Positions 48,806-61,432 of a stretch of 64,000 nucleotides of DNA are shown here, piece by piece. How positions within the stretch are numbered: the first letter of the stretch is position 1; each line of letters opens with the position of its first letter. Source of the DNA: Henckelia pumila. Its lineage: Eukaryota; Streptophyta; Magnoliopsida; Lamiales; Gesneriaceae. Below the pieces are notes generated by a model. It was not told the DNA's origin, made no database searches, and worked only from the letters and a program-made list of their open reading frames with translations. The stretch covers positions 558,001-622,000 of the forward strand of contig NW_027331842.1 in NCBI RefSeq assembly GCF_033568475.1, given 5' to 3'. The position numbers were made by a program, and so were the translations under genes.

Positions 48806-49356
48806 ATCCAAAACGCCTCTCTCGAATTTTTTCGAATGAAAATCGTAATTACACTCCTTGAACGGATCCCCTATGTTGTTTAAAGAGAACTCGAGAAATG
48901 GAGACAGGGCCAAGTGATGGTCGCAATTAATTAGGTTTATTGGAAAACCTGAAAAAAACAAAAAAATTAATTAGTACACTTTTCCCTTCATATATATAGT
49001 ACTTATTGCATTTGTTTATATATGTTCAATAGATGACATAACTTACCTAGATGATAACTGGCTCTTCCAGTAAGATAATCTTGAAATTCATTCAGTATAT
49101 TTCCCACACGATCCTCATCGCGTTCTTCGACCACACCGATACAGTCCAGATTCTCATCTTCTCCGTGGCCATTGAGTTTGCTTGTCACGGGAGCCTGCAA
49201 CACCCAAAAATCACATTAAAAATATGAATTTCAATTAATTTATCATGTTTAAATAAGGGGTGTGTGTGTTTGTTTTGTTGGATGGCTAAATCAAAAACTG
49301 TGTAAGATGAAGTATGCGTAGCTAGCTACCTTCTGAATTGAGTAGATGGCTTCCAT
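48806..49356 (-). pseudogene. Decarboxylase gene fragment, 5' half
   Basis: This second copy keeps exon 1 (49356-49330), exon 2 (49194-49047, two codons shorter) and the first part of exon 3 (48946 to about 48806) with normal splice signals. At 48806 the homology stops inside exon 3 and continues as a run of TATCGAAAATTTCGGTA-like sequence (48720-48805), so the rest of the enzyme, including the PLP lysine, is missing. What remains still has an open frame, so it is a truncation rather than mutational decay. It shares the upstream flank with the intact gene. Confidence 0.85.
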
Positions 49357-49415
49357 TCTCCTTTTTTGGTTAAATTTCTGTTCAATTTTGAAGATATATA
49401 AACTGATCACGGAGT

Positions 49416-49417
<2 letters not shown>

Positions 49418-49472
<55 letters not shown>
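49418..49472. repeat. (TA)n microsatellite
   Basis: About 27 TA units upstream of the truncated decarboxylase copy. The paralogous promoter at 47080 has only a short TA run. Frames read through it are artefacts. Confidence 0.95.
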
Positions 49473-49476
<4 letters not shown>

Positions 49477-51130
49477 ATTAGCTGGAGTTTTTATAGTGGA
49501 CAAATCACACATGCAACGCTATGCATGCATGTATACTTGATGTGTGATAATTAATTAAGCACTAATTGATGCATCATGCGTGCATGCCTACCATCCGGAG
49601 TAGGCATTTAAATCGAGCTTTTAAAATACTTTGTTGGATGCAATAGTTATTTTTTTTGTGGTATAACAATCGAAATGTGTCGTTTGAACTATTTTAGGCT
49701 ATAAAGTTTAAAATATTTGAATTACACTAACATCAATTATAACTTTGGGTAAAACGTTAAACACTATGTCCTACAATTGATATCAAAGTCAATGTCATGA
49801 GTTCGAATTTCATTTATTGTAAGGAGTGCAATTAGTGAGAGAGATTGTTTGGGCGTAATAATTGTTTGTCTTTATTGGGGTACAGAAACGTGATTCTTGA
49901 GATGTTGTATAGTTTAAATGTTGTGTAGTTTAAATAGTTTGAGTTGCACTATCTCCATCAACAATAACTTTTGATAAAACGACAAGCGTACGTTCGGCCG
50001 TGCATACTCTTTTTTTTAAAAAAAAAAAAATTCGATGGAATCAAGCTTAGTTTTTTGACAAAGTTATGAAAATATGTTTTTGAAAAAATAGTTTAAAGTT
50101 GTATTTGGATGAAAGAATTTGATTTGTACAGAGAGATTTGGACATAGAGATTTGGTTTGAGGAGGGCTAGCTTTGAAGGATGATTTTGAGATGACACCCA
50201 TCTTGGGCAGATTTTATATCTATCATAATCACCATTAATATTGCATTCACAATTTGTTGAATGAGTGATGAATTTAAAATTCATCCAACAAAAAATTCAC
50301 CCAACAACTACTTAATTGAATTTAAAATCCATAAATTTAAATCCTTCCATCAAGCACAACATAAGAGAATTTATTATCCATATGTCAGTATTGTTATTAT
50401 TATTACTAATACTTATATAAATCTTCTATCTTATCAAAATCCCTTGAAGTAAGGAAATTAGAACAAGGAAATTAAAAAATAATTAGTATTAATTATCTTT
50501 TATTTTTTCTTTTCCTCATTATTTTATTTAAATAAAATTAGGAAAGAAGATACATTAGAAAGAAAACAATGAAGGCAATAAGCAGTATTTTTCATAGAAG
50601 AATATTCTAACCAATCAAGTTTTTCATCTCGATAGATGTTTAGACGATGGATAACGCTTTTAATAGGATGTTCATCTTTAGAATGATTGCGAACCTCAAA
50701 TTGATTATTATCACAAATATATAGGAATATAAAAAATACCTACAGAAGATCTTTTCTTGAAATAAAAATCAATTTCTTGTAATTATAATAGTGAACCTAT
50801 ATGAAAAATATCGATAATTTAAAACAAATGGTAGTAACAATCAATTTATTAATTTATAAATAACAGATAAATATTTATAAATTCATTCTCGAATTTTTTA
50901 ATCTAATAATAATTAACATATTGATTATTTATTGGGTAAATTGCTTATAAATCTCTAAACCTATAATCAACTTATTTATAACTCCTTACCTAATTAAAAC
51001 TTAGTTTCCACTCCCTGGAGAGAAAAACTTTTCCACAAATCCCTAATACACCCTTATTTTTAAAAAAAAATTAAAAAATGAGAGAATAGATAATAAAAAC
51101 AAAACTAATCCAAATAGTATATAGGAGAAA
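49473..51130. other. AT-rich spacer left of pararetrovirus 2
   Basis: 49473 to about 50000 is the duplicated decarboxylase upstream flank. From there to about 51060 it is unassigned AT-rich sequence without a supported gene. Confidence 0.5.
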
Positions 51131-51132
51131 GT

Positions 51133-52437
51133 ATGTGTTTAGAAAGCAAACATATACTTCCAAATCATTATTGGAAGAAATATGATAAAGGATTAAAAGT
51201 CCGAATAGGATATGGATCAATAATCGTGCTTGATACAGTAGCAGAAAAATTAAAAATAAAAATTGAGAAAACAAAATTTGTAATACCCATTATATACCAA
51301 ATAGAATCAGGAATTGACATTATAATAGGAAATAACTTTTTAAGAGAATATCTTCCTTTTACACAATTTGAAAATCACATAACTTTAAACAAAGGATCAT
51401 CATTAATTTATATTCCTAAAATACGAACAGCATTTCGTGTAGAAAATGAAGGATTTACAAAGAATTTTCATAAACGAAATACAAATCCAATAGAACTAAA
51501 AATAGAAAATATTTTAACAATTAATCATGAAAAAGAAATCATGAAGAAATTTCATGATATTTGTTCTGAAAATCCTCAGGACAAATTTAAGAAAAGAAAA
51601 CAATTTGTTGCTTCAATAAAACTTAAAGACCCTAATATCACAATCCGTGAAACACCAAGAAGATGCAACATGGATGATGTAAAAATATTCAAAAAAGAGG
51701 TTCAAGAATTACTAAAACTTAAGATAATCATCCCAAGTAAGAGTCCACACTCTTCACCAGCCTTTTATGTCAGTAAGAAAGACACTGATAAGAAAAGAAT
51801 GGTAATTGATTATCGAAAAATGAATAATGCAAAAATTATGGATGAATATTACATCCCAAACAAGAATGATTTACTATCTTATATAGGAGAAATGAAATAT
51901 TTCTCCAGTTTAGATTGTAAATCAGGATTCTGGCAAATTCAGCTAGAACCACAAACACAACTACTTACAGCATTCAGCTGTCCAAAAGAACAATATCAAT
52001 GGACTGTATTACCTTTCGGACTTAAACAAGCTCCAAGTATCTTTCAAAGATACATGGATGAATCTTTTAAACCTTATGTAGATTTTTGTTGTGTTTACAT
52101 AGATGACATATTAATTTACTCAAAAACATTAGATCAACATTATAGAGACCTTATGATAGTATTAGATATTTGTCATAAAGATGGAATTATACTTTCTGAA
52201 AAGAAAGCACAATTGTTTAAAACAAAAATAAATTATCTAGGATTACAAATAGAAGAAGGAAAATATTGTTTGCAACAACATATACTTAAGAAAATTCATG
52301 ATTTTCCTAGTGAAATCAAAGATAACGATCAATTAAGAAGATTGCTAGGATTATTAACTTATTCTGAAAATTATATTAAGAAACTTGCAGAAATCAGAAA
52401 ACCTCTTCAGGTAAAACTTAAACAGGACTATAAATGA
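51133..52437 (+). pseudogene. Endogenous pararetrovirus 2: protease end and RT
   Basis: An open frame of 434 codons. The first about 80 are the C-terminal part of a pararetrovirus aspartic protease (YQIESGIDIIIGNNF). A linker is followed by a complete reverse transcriptase with KKRMVIDYRKMNN, FSSLDCKSGFWQI, LPFGLKQAPSIFQRYMD and catalytic [13 protein letters not shown]. The protease active site lies upstream and is missing, as are movement and coat protein regions. The sequence type is Caulimoviridae, closest in style to caulimovirus/solendovirus/cavemovirus-like members, and clearly different from EPRV-1. The genus was not determined. The frame ends at TGA 52435-52437, where RNase H should continue. 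Confidence 0.88.
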
Positions 52438-53024
52438 AAATGGTCAAAAGAAGATACTAATTATATAGACACTATTAAAAAAAAATAATTAGTAATCTTC
52501 CAGAATTATATTTTCCTTCAAATAAAGACATAATAATAATTGAAACAGACGCCTCAGATGAATACTGGGGAGCATGTTTAAAAGCTTATACAGGAGAAAG
52601 AAATTTAGAAGAACTTACTAAAACAGTATGAAGAATTATGTAATTATACATCAGGAACTTTTCAAGGTGCACAACTAAATTATCAAGACAAGAAATGCAA
52701 GGAGAAATGCAAGTTTCTTAATATAATTTCCAGAATAAGAACGGATAATATGAATTTAACATATTTCAAGACAAGAAAATATCAAGAAATGCAAGGAGAA
52801 ATGCAGCAAGGTTAATTAGATGGCAATTGAAATTGAACCATTATCAGTTCGAGATCCAGCATGTCAAAGGAACGGACAATTCATTACCCGACGCATTAAC
52901 TAGAGAACTTCATCCAAATTATACTATCCTTAGTACCAGAATAACAAAAGAGATCTTAAGTGATCCAGAAAATGACTGCGAGTCATCCGAACATGCCTTA
53001 GAAAGCATGGGGAATATAAATTGA
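52438..53024 (+). pseudogene. Endogenous pararetrovirus 2: degraded RNase H
   Basis: RNase H pieces are visible in two frames: IETDASDEYWGACLKAY near 52537-52590 and a C-terminal part (LNHYQFEIQHVKGTDN, LPDALTREL) at 52827-52920. They are separated by stops and frame changes and by a short internal duplication of AAGAAATGCAAGGAGAAATG (52690-52710 and 52786-52806). The middle of the domain is lost. Confidence 0.8.
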
Positions 53025-53157
53025 TGAAATGAGATTTATATTCAAAAACATGAATTATTTTATGACTTCAAGTCATCCGAACATGCCTTAAAAAGCATGG
53101 GGAATATAAATTGATGAAATGAGATTTATATTCAGAAACATGAATTACTCTATGAGT
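52983..53157 (+). repeat. Tandem ~89-bp duplication
   Basis: Two near-identical units start GTCATCCGAACATGCCTTA (52983 and 53072) in the region after RNase H. Confidence 0.9.
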
Positions 53158-53272
53158 AAAATAATCAATCTCATGAAGATTGGTTCAATTCTTGCAAAAT
53201 AATTCATAAATGCAATGATACGCATAAAAAAAACTATCCGAATTACTCACGATAAAAAGTTAAATTTCTAAC

Positions 53273-53277
<5 letters not shown>

Positions 53278-53311
<34 letters not shown>
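53278..53311. repeat. (TA)n microsatellite
   Basis: About 17 TA units between RNase H debris and the last ORF of pararetrovirus 2. Confidence 0.9.
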
Positions 53312-53312
<1 letters not shown>

Positions 53313-53436
53313 CTTGTGCAGGATAGAGCAATTAGATCAATTAAAAGAACAATTGATTGACATAGATGAAGAAATTCAGATTCTTCAACAAAGGAAAAAG
53401 AATATAAATGGAAAAATTTAGAGGATAAAAGAAAAG

Positions 53437-53998
53437 ATGACAACCTCGTCATCATCATCCTCACCAAGAACACCAATCAAGTTAGCAACTCCATTTGACA
53501 AAATAATGGAGATGAATGAAAAACAGTCAGTGGTCACAGCCAACACTGATAACAAAGAAAAAGAAAAAGGAAAAGAAAAAGAAAAGAAGAAAGAACCGGT
53601 GGTCACAGCCAACACAGAGAAAAATGAAAAAGAAGAAAGGACGTTTAAAAGCGCCCTTAAAACAAGAGAAAGAAAGATGGTCAATCTGCGACCACAAAAA
53701 CCAATTTTTGAAAAAACAAATTTTTCAGAAAAACTCAAAACTGAATTCTTTGAAACACTAAACTATTTGAGAATAGCCAAACCATCTGCAGGATCTTTGC
53801 TACAAACTTGTGACACACAAAGCATATCAAGAGCAAGAACACTACAAGGTGCTCCAGCGCATGAAGTCGCAAGATTCTTTTCAAATGGATTATTAAACGG
53901 ATTAGAAGTCAGTCCCAACAATCAAGAGATAGAACTATTTCCATATCAACTGAGAAATAGTATTATCCAGTTTAAGAAAGCAGTCTTCAAGGACGAAC
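53437..53998 (+). pseudogene. Endogenous pararetrovirus 2: last ORF, 5' part
   Basis: A frame starting at ATG 53437 with a Ser-rich start, a highly charged Lys/Glu segment containing a repeated VVTANT motif, and an ordered part (ETLNYLRIAKPSAGS, GAPAHEVARFFSNG). It lies in the position of the pararetrovirus transactivator/inclusion-body gene. It is interrupted at 53998 by the Copia element; residues after that in the open frame (to 54021) come from the LTR. The remaining part is at 63315-63853 in a compatible frame. Identity as a transactivator is inferred from position. Confidence 0.65.
53994..53998 (+). repeat. Copia target-site duplication, left
   Basis: CGAAC directly before the LTR start TGAAAGAGTG. 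It is repeated exactly at 63310-63314. Confidence 0.95.
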
Positions 53999-55860
53999 TG
54001 AAAGAGTGGGTGCCCGGTTAGCCAACTTGTGGCTAAGGGCTTTTATGACTCTATGTAAAACAATCTTTTGTTTAATATAATTTACACTTTTATAATGGCA
54101 TTGACTTTATCTTTCTTCATATTGTTATATTATGATATACTATTGTTGTTTTGATAAAGACTTTGAATATACTATAGTGTATGTAAGATGTGGTAGCACA
54201 TGGGGATGGCTATCATGAAACACATCTTATAGTCACTGTATATTCTAAACTGTTCCTAGTCAATTGAGCCATCCACAAATAAGGATAAGGATTGCTCGAG
54301 ATTGAGACTAGCATTTGTGATGCCGAGTACCACGTTTCATTGGTATGGAACATAGAGATGTTCAAAGCATGCAAATGGATATTCATATGATGAATGATCG
54401 AACTACCCTATTCGGACTTTCCAAGTGGTTATCACTTATCGAGTGGATAAAGTCCGCGGTTTTGGTTGTACACCATTAGTCCTTATTACTTGAAACATCA
54501 TTGAGACTCTATATGCTAGTACTGTATTTTGACTCATTTACCGACTCTATTGGAGTCATCAGGTGTCGGGATTGGGTACAGTTACGACACATATAGGAGT
54601 CGATGCTTTGTTGTCAAGGATTCACCACATACTTGCGAGTGTGGATATCCTATGCAATCTGAGGAGATATTAGTGTGATGAATCTCTGGCTAGAGTACAT
54701 GATGTGTTTTAGGTTAATGGGTTTCCTAGTAACACATGCGATGTCACTAATAGATCTCCAAGATGTTATGCATAGTTATCGAATCTCGAACAACTCTCGA
54801 TATACCAATGGTTGTTGATTCGATCGGGATATATGGATGAAGGGACCATACTGTATGCTAATCAAAATCTACTGGTTCTTGCAAGCACTATCAGTAATAC
54901 CTAGGGAATCATGGGGCGATGTTGCTAGGCGCTCTTACCATGATTCGATGGGTAAGTCAGAAATTGTTGTTGCGAGTCACAAGGAGTTGTAAGCCCACGG
55001 CTAGCATTATTCCTGAACCATTGAGGGTTACACAAGTAATGGATTACTAAAACCCCGTAGAGATAGTTAAATTTAATGAAAGAGAAGTTGGACTTCTTAA
55101 CTAAAGGGAGTGAGATTTCCTAAAATGACATAGGGATGGACATTTTTGGAAATCACTGAATTCGGATTCAGAAAAATTATCTTGACTCTAAAAGATGCAG
55201 AAATGGTTTCTGTGCACATTGGTGAAATCAGTTTATCAATCGGAGTCACGATGAATTTTATATTAATTTCTATAACAACAGGCTTGGCTTGTTGGGCTTA
55301 AGTTATGGATTGTGGGCTTTAAGGAGTTAGAGTCCTGATACAATTATAACTAGAAATTATCTATAAATATACTGCAGTGTTCGAAAATTCCATAAGTTTT
55401 TCAATCTTGCAATTTTCGAATTTCAGCCTATATTATTCAAGGGGATTTTCGAAATCCTCTGTCCCTTTTGGAGAAAATTCGGGTTGTGATTTTTGTGAAA
55501 AATTACAATCTGAATTAACAGATCATATCTGTTTATTCTCTACGCAAACTTCTGATTGATTTCTAGTGCAGTCAATGAGAGGGTTTTGTTTTCTATTCGT
55601 GGACCTGATTGAAGAAACGTTCATTCATCAGTTCCTGGGATATACAATAAGAGCAGATTAAATTCTGTTGGTGTCCATAATCTCGCTTCGAGATTTCAAG
55701 GTAAAATATTTAATAGTGATTATATGTTTTACTTACACAAATTTAATCGTAAAGTTTTGATACCCAGATATGGAATCGTTTCATATTAATAAAATAAATT
55801 TTTTAAACTTCCGCTGCACCGGGTATCAATTCTAATTGATCTGAACACAGTTTTCCAACA
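53999..55860 (+). mobile_element. Copia 5' LTR
   Basis: 1862 bp, TGAAAGAGTG to TTTTCCAACA. A candidate TATA box CTATAAATA lies at 55361-55369. The 60-codon frame at 55377 recurs identically in the 3' LTR (62826) and is part of the transcribed LTR, not a gene. Confidence 0.93.
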
Positions 55861-55861
55861 G

Positions 55862-55874
55862 TGATATCAGAGCC
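55862..55874 (+). promoter_or_regulatory. Copia primer-binding site
   Basis: TGATATCAGAGCC, the initiator-Met tRNA type site with one change (G to A at the third base), one base after the LTR. Confidence 0.85.
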
Positions 55875-57538
55875 AGGTTGCTCAGATCAAACGATTAAAT
55901 TAATCGATTGTACAAAATTTTTAAGCCTCCGTTTTTTGAAACAAAACGAAAATTTAAAATTGAAATTTTAATGGGCAAATCGGGCAGCGAGCGTCGCTGC
56001 CCAAGGGCAACGAGTCCATCGCTGCCCAGGGCAGCGCTTGGGCAGCGACGGGCTGCCCAGCCCGGGCCCCTTTTTGGGGAGCGGGCTGCCCGGGATTGTC
56101 CCGGGCAGCCCGGAAAAATTATTTTTTAATTTTTAATTAAAATTTTAATTTTTGAAATTCTAGTTTTTGATTCGATCGAAAATTGTTTTTGATTGGTTCA
56201 CGAGGCATCGGATCGAATTGTTCGAGTCCGAAAATTTTAAAATTGATTTTTGGATAAATTTGAATTTTTGGAAAATTTATAAATTTTATCCGTTAAATTA
56301 AATTTTATAAAATTAATTATTTTGGTACAATTGATGATAAGATATGATCTTATGGATGGATAAGATAAAATATGATTTTATCTTTTTAAATTATGATGCT
56401 TTGCATGTTTATCCATTTATTTAATTATTGAATTAATTAATGGATAAAGGATGATCGATTGCCATGACCAATGTTTTAGGTGTATGTTAGGTGATTTACA
56501 TTTGTCTTATTGTTATTGGTGTTTATTAATGGGCTTGGTTTATAGCCCAATATGATTGTCATATGTAATAAAAGTGGGCCTGGTTTATGGCCCGTTCCCA
56601 CCCCTAAAAATGTATCTCATATTTGTCATCGAAATTTATTGTAAATTTATTAGACTTAGTGGGAGACAAAGATTTGAAGAAACGATGGGCCCAACAGACA
56701 ATGAAGACCGAAGAAATGTAAATTGGAAGCACAATGTAATAGGATTGCATTGCATACTTGCATATCACCTAGGATTGGACTTAGACTCGTGATTGGCAAC
56801 CACGGGTCGATTAGTTAATGGGATCGATCATCCTTAAATAATATATGATATTATTGATGTATGCATGTTTAGACAAAATTGTATGAATCCCGCGAGCATA
56901 CATAAATTGCATGATGAGACAAATTTTCAAAAATTAAAAATCCCTCATTTTAAATATGATTTAAAATTGATATCAAGATTAATAAAAAGGGAATTTAAAT
57001 ATTGTTTAAATATTTCTACCTTCCATCAACGATCAATGTATGAGATGCTACCCGCGGATATGGTCCGACTCATATTATTGGGGGGGCCCGTTCGTCGGAA
57101 AGTTGTACATTGGATCGACACATGTTGTAAGTTGGGTGGAACTCCCATGGGATTGGCTCATATTATTGGGGATCCACATGGCGACCGTCCATCACAACTT
57201 AATATTGATGGGTTATCTTGACATGTCACAATAAACGACGTCATATTATTGGGCCCTTATTGGACATGAGGTAAAAACATGGGGGTTACTTTGGAAGTAA
57301 TTGGGCTCTACCTTTTGAAAATTATGGTTGACTGATATTATTCGGGATCATGATTTGTCAATTGGACTTCATGTTCTCACTAAGGAAAACAGTTTCCCAT
57401 TTTCACTAGAGGGTAGTGAAATCGTTAAAATAGTGGGAGTGTAATTCATAAAATTAAAATTCGCCATATTTTATGTCTTAGTAAATTAATTAAACAATCA
57501 TTGATTATTGTCTGTTTCCTTTTCAGTATACTATTACA
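55875..57538 (+). other. Copia untranslated leader
   Basis: 1.66 kb without a supported gene. 55976-56113 is very GC-rich with many GGGCAGCG/CGCTGCCC and GGGCTGCCC inverted motifs. 57065-57250 repeats CATATTATTGGG three times. Frames inside have no recognisable protein. Confidence 0.6.
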
Positions 57539-60500
57539 ATGACTTATCGCAATCCACTATTTTCAATTCTCGAACAAAACAAATTGACTAGCGCAAACTA
57601 TACGGAATAGTTCCGTAAGTTGAAAATTATTCTTACTTCGGAAAAAGCTTTCTACGTGTTAGAGAAGCCGCCTCCGAAGGAAGCCCCGGCTAATACAAGT
57701 CCGGAAGAGTTGGCCAAACTTGATTTATGGTGGGACCATGATATCAAGGCCAAATGCTACATGCAGGTTTCGATGTCTGATGAGCTTCAAAGAAGATTCG
57801 AGGATACCGTGAATGCTGCTGACATTCACAAGAACCTCAAGGAACTCTTTGGAGCTCAGTCAAGATCGGAGAGGTATTCCACCGTCAGAGAGCTCATGAC
57901 GAGCCGCATGCGAGATGGGACTTCGGTCCGTGAGCATGGGGTGCGCATGATTGGGCTCATTGAAAAGTTGGTAACACTCGACTTGACTTTGGAGCATGAA
58001 CTTAGCGCGGACTTGTTGCTTCTATCACTTCCTTCATCGTTTGACGGTTTTGTGATGAACTTCAATATGAACAAGATAGAGGCCACCCTTGAAGAGATGG
58101 TCAATATGCTTGTTACATATGAAGCCACACTAAAGAAGGATAAACCGGTACTCTTGGTTGGCTCCTCTTCTAACTCTAAGAAAGGACCAAGTGGAAAGGG
58201 TAAGAAACGTTCTGCACCGCCCAAGAAGATTGTACCAAATAAGAAGGGAAAGGACAAGGCTTCAATTGGGATAAAAGATGAAAACGTTTGCCATTACTGC
58301 AAGAAACCCGGTCATTGGAAACGTAACTGCAAGGAATACCTCGAACAGTTGCGAACTGCAAAGGGTATGTTTTACATTGAAATAAATGTTTCGCTTAATA
58401 CTTCTTCTTGGGTATTGGATACCGGATGTGGATCTCACATTTGCAATGATTTGCAGGTGATGACAAGAAGTCGTAAGCTAAGGATGGGTGAGACCCAGCT
58501 AAGGCTCGGGAATGGTTCTAGAGTCGAAGCCAAAGCTATAGGAGACATTTATTTAGTTTTGCAGAACAATTTTAAGTTATTTTTGAGAGATGTTTTATAT
58601 GTTCCGGATTTGGTCAAAAACATTATATCTATTTCTATGCTTGATAGAGATGGTTTTTCTTGCAATTTTGTGAATGAGATTTGCAATATTTGAAAACAAT
58701 CTATATAGCTTAAAATTAAAAAACGTTCCAATTAATTATGTTGATAAATCGATAACAACAATTAAAAGGAAGGATGATAGTCAAAACCCAGCAAACCTTT
58801 GACATGCTAGGCTAGGTCATATTTCCTCAAGGAGGATGAACAAGCTAGTGGGAGAGGGCATGTTTGATATGTCTGATATTAACTCTCTACCTACTTGTGA
58901 GTCCTGCCTAAAGGGAAAAATGACTAAATCTCCTTTCAAAGGGAAACCTGAGCGTAGACAAAATCTGTTGGATTTGATCCATACAGATGTTTGCGGTCCA
59001 TTTAGGATTGGTACTAAATTTGGCAACACCTACTTCATTACCTTTACTGATAATCATTCTAGGTATGGGTATTTATATTTAATGAAATATAAGTCTGAAG
59101 CATTTGAAAAGTTCAAAGAATTCAAGGCTGAAGTAGAAAACAAACTAGGTAAAAGTATTAAGGCACTTCGATCGGATCGAGGTGGAGAATACTTAAGTAC
59201 CGAGTTTTTGGACTATCTAAAAGAGAATGAGATTCTCTCTCAGTGGACTCCTCCTATGACACCTCAGCTTAATGGTGTTTTGGAGCGTCACAATCGAACT
59301 TTGTTGGACATGGTTCGATCCATGATGAGCTTCACTGAGCTCCCACCTTCATTTTGGGGCTACGCGCTTGAAACGGCGGTATTGTTGTTAAACAACGTCC
59401 ACACTAAAGCAGTAAATAAAACACCATACGAGTTATGGAATGGCAAAGCTCCTAAGTATTCGTACTTGAGGATTTGGGGATGTCCTTCTTACGTGAAGCA
59501 GACAGTGGGAGATAAGTTGGATAGTCGATCCACTTTATGTTATTTTGTAGGGTATCCGAAGAATTCAATCGGATATTATTTCTATCATCCTGCTGAAACA
59601 AAAGTGTTTGTTTCAAGGAATGCCACCTTCTTGGAGAAGGAGTTCTTATTGGATTAGAAAGGCAAGATGATGGAACTCGAAGAAATTCGAGAAGAACCCG
59701 AGATACAAAATAGTGATCCTACACCTCCAGAATCATCACAAGACACGCCTATTACTAGGAGATCCGAGAGGACTTCTAGGCCTCCTATTAGATATGGTCT
59801 TCTTCTTGAAGGGGATCAAAGTGAACCTGACATTGGATGTGATCCAAGAAACTTCAAAGAAGCAATTTCTGATGCGGATTCGAATTTATGGCTTGAAGCT
59901 ATGCAATCGGAAATAGACTCGATGCATTCTAATCAAGTTTGGTCTTTAGTAGATCCTCCCGATGGAATTGTTCCAATTGGGTGCAAATGGATCTACAAGA
60001 GAAAGCTTGGGCCTGATGGAAAGGTATTGACCTACAAGGCACGATTGGTGGCAAAAGGTTATACTCAAAGACAAGGAGTTGACTATGATGAAACTTTTTC
60101 ACCAGTCGCAATGTTCAAGTCTATAAGAATCCTTATTGCCATAGCAGCATGGTATGACTATGAGATATGGAAAATGGATGTAAAGACTGCATTTCTTAAT
60201 GGAAACATTAAGGAAGAGATCTATATGATGCAGCCTGAGGGATACACATCCATGGAAAGCGAGCATAAGGTATGCAAGCTTCAGAGATCAATCTATGGTC
60301 TCAAACAAGCATCAAGAAGTTGGAACCAGAAATTTGATGAAACGATAAAGGATTTTGGTTTTATCAAGAACCCGGAGGAACCATGCGTGTACAAGAAAGT
60401 AGTTAAGAATGCGGTAACATTCTTAGTACTTTATGTTGATGACATCCTACTCATGGGGAATGATGTAGGGATGTTGCAGTCAACAAAGATATGGTTATCA

Positions 60501-61418
60501 GGTAGATTCTCGATGAAGGATTTAGGTGAGACATCCTATATTCTAGGAATTCAGATCTATAGAGATAGATCTAAAAGAATGATAGGACTCACTCAATCAA
60601 CCTACATCGACACCATATTGAAAAGGTTTTCTATGGATGAGTCCAAGAGAAGACATCTACCTATGTGTCATGAAGTTTCTCTATCCAAGTCTATGTGTCC
60701 CAAGACTGACAAAGAGATAGAGAAGATGACACACGTGTCATATGCGTCAGCCATAGGTAGTATCATGTATGAGATGATATCTACCAGACCGGATGTGGCC
60801 TATGCTCTGAGCGTCATGAGCAGATACCAAGCCAATCCCAGTCAAATGCATTGGAAAGCCGTGAAGGATATTCTTAAGTACTTGCGAAGGACTAAGAATT
60901 TGTTCATGTTTTATGGAGGGAGAGAATTGAATTTGGAAGGCTATACCGACTCTAGCTTTTAATGTGACGTGGATGACTCGAAATCAACCTCTGGATTTGT
61001 ATTCGTGCTCAATGGCGGTGCTGTCTCTTGGAAGAGTTCCAACCAGGACACCACAGCGGATTCCACTACTGAGGCAGAATACATTGCAGCATCAGCTGCT
61101 GCTAAAGAGGCGGTTTGGATAAGGAAATTCATCCAAGAGTTGGGTGTAATTCCTGAAGCTATTGGTCCAGTCCCGGTGTACTGTGACAACACGGGTGCCG
61201 TTGCTCAGGCAAAGGAACCAAGGTATCATCAGAAGTCCAAACACGTACTGAGGAAATACCACATCATCCGGGAGATCGTGGAAAGAGGAGACATCAGTGT
61301 CGAGAGAGTGGCCTCTACAGACAATATCGCTGATCCGCTTACTAATCCCTTGCCAGGACCATTGTTTGACAAACATCGCGAAGCAATGGGATTACGTAGT
61401 ATGACTAGTTGGCTTTAG
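57539..61418 (+). pseudogene. Copia gag-pol polyprotein, broken
   Basis: ATG at 57539 opens Gag. Domains in order are a UBN2/gag region (NKLTSANYTE, AQSRSERYSTVRELM), a CCHC knuckle (CHYCKKPGHWKRNC, about 58290), protease (WVLDTGCGSHIC, 58409), integrase HHCC (HARLGHIS, CESCLKGK) and DDE core (HTDVCGPF, FTDNHSRYG, LERHNRTL), RT (KMDVKTAFLNG, YVDDILLMGND near 60434) and RNase H ([23 protein letters not shown]), ending TAG 61416-61418. Breaks: TAG at 57608-57610 in a position normally Trp, a frame change near 58690, TGA at 58800-58802 (normally Trp), TAG at 59655-59657 and TAA at 60960-60962. The element could move only with proteins supplied by others. Confidence 0.92.
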
Positions 61419-61432
61419 GGCAAGTGGGAGAT

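Noticed and set aside
55377-55559. 60-codon frame present twice (55377 and 62826)
   Set aside because: It lies in both LTRs of the Copia element; identity reflects LTR identity, not a conserved gene.
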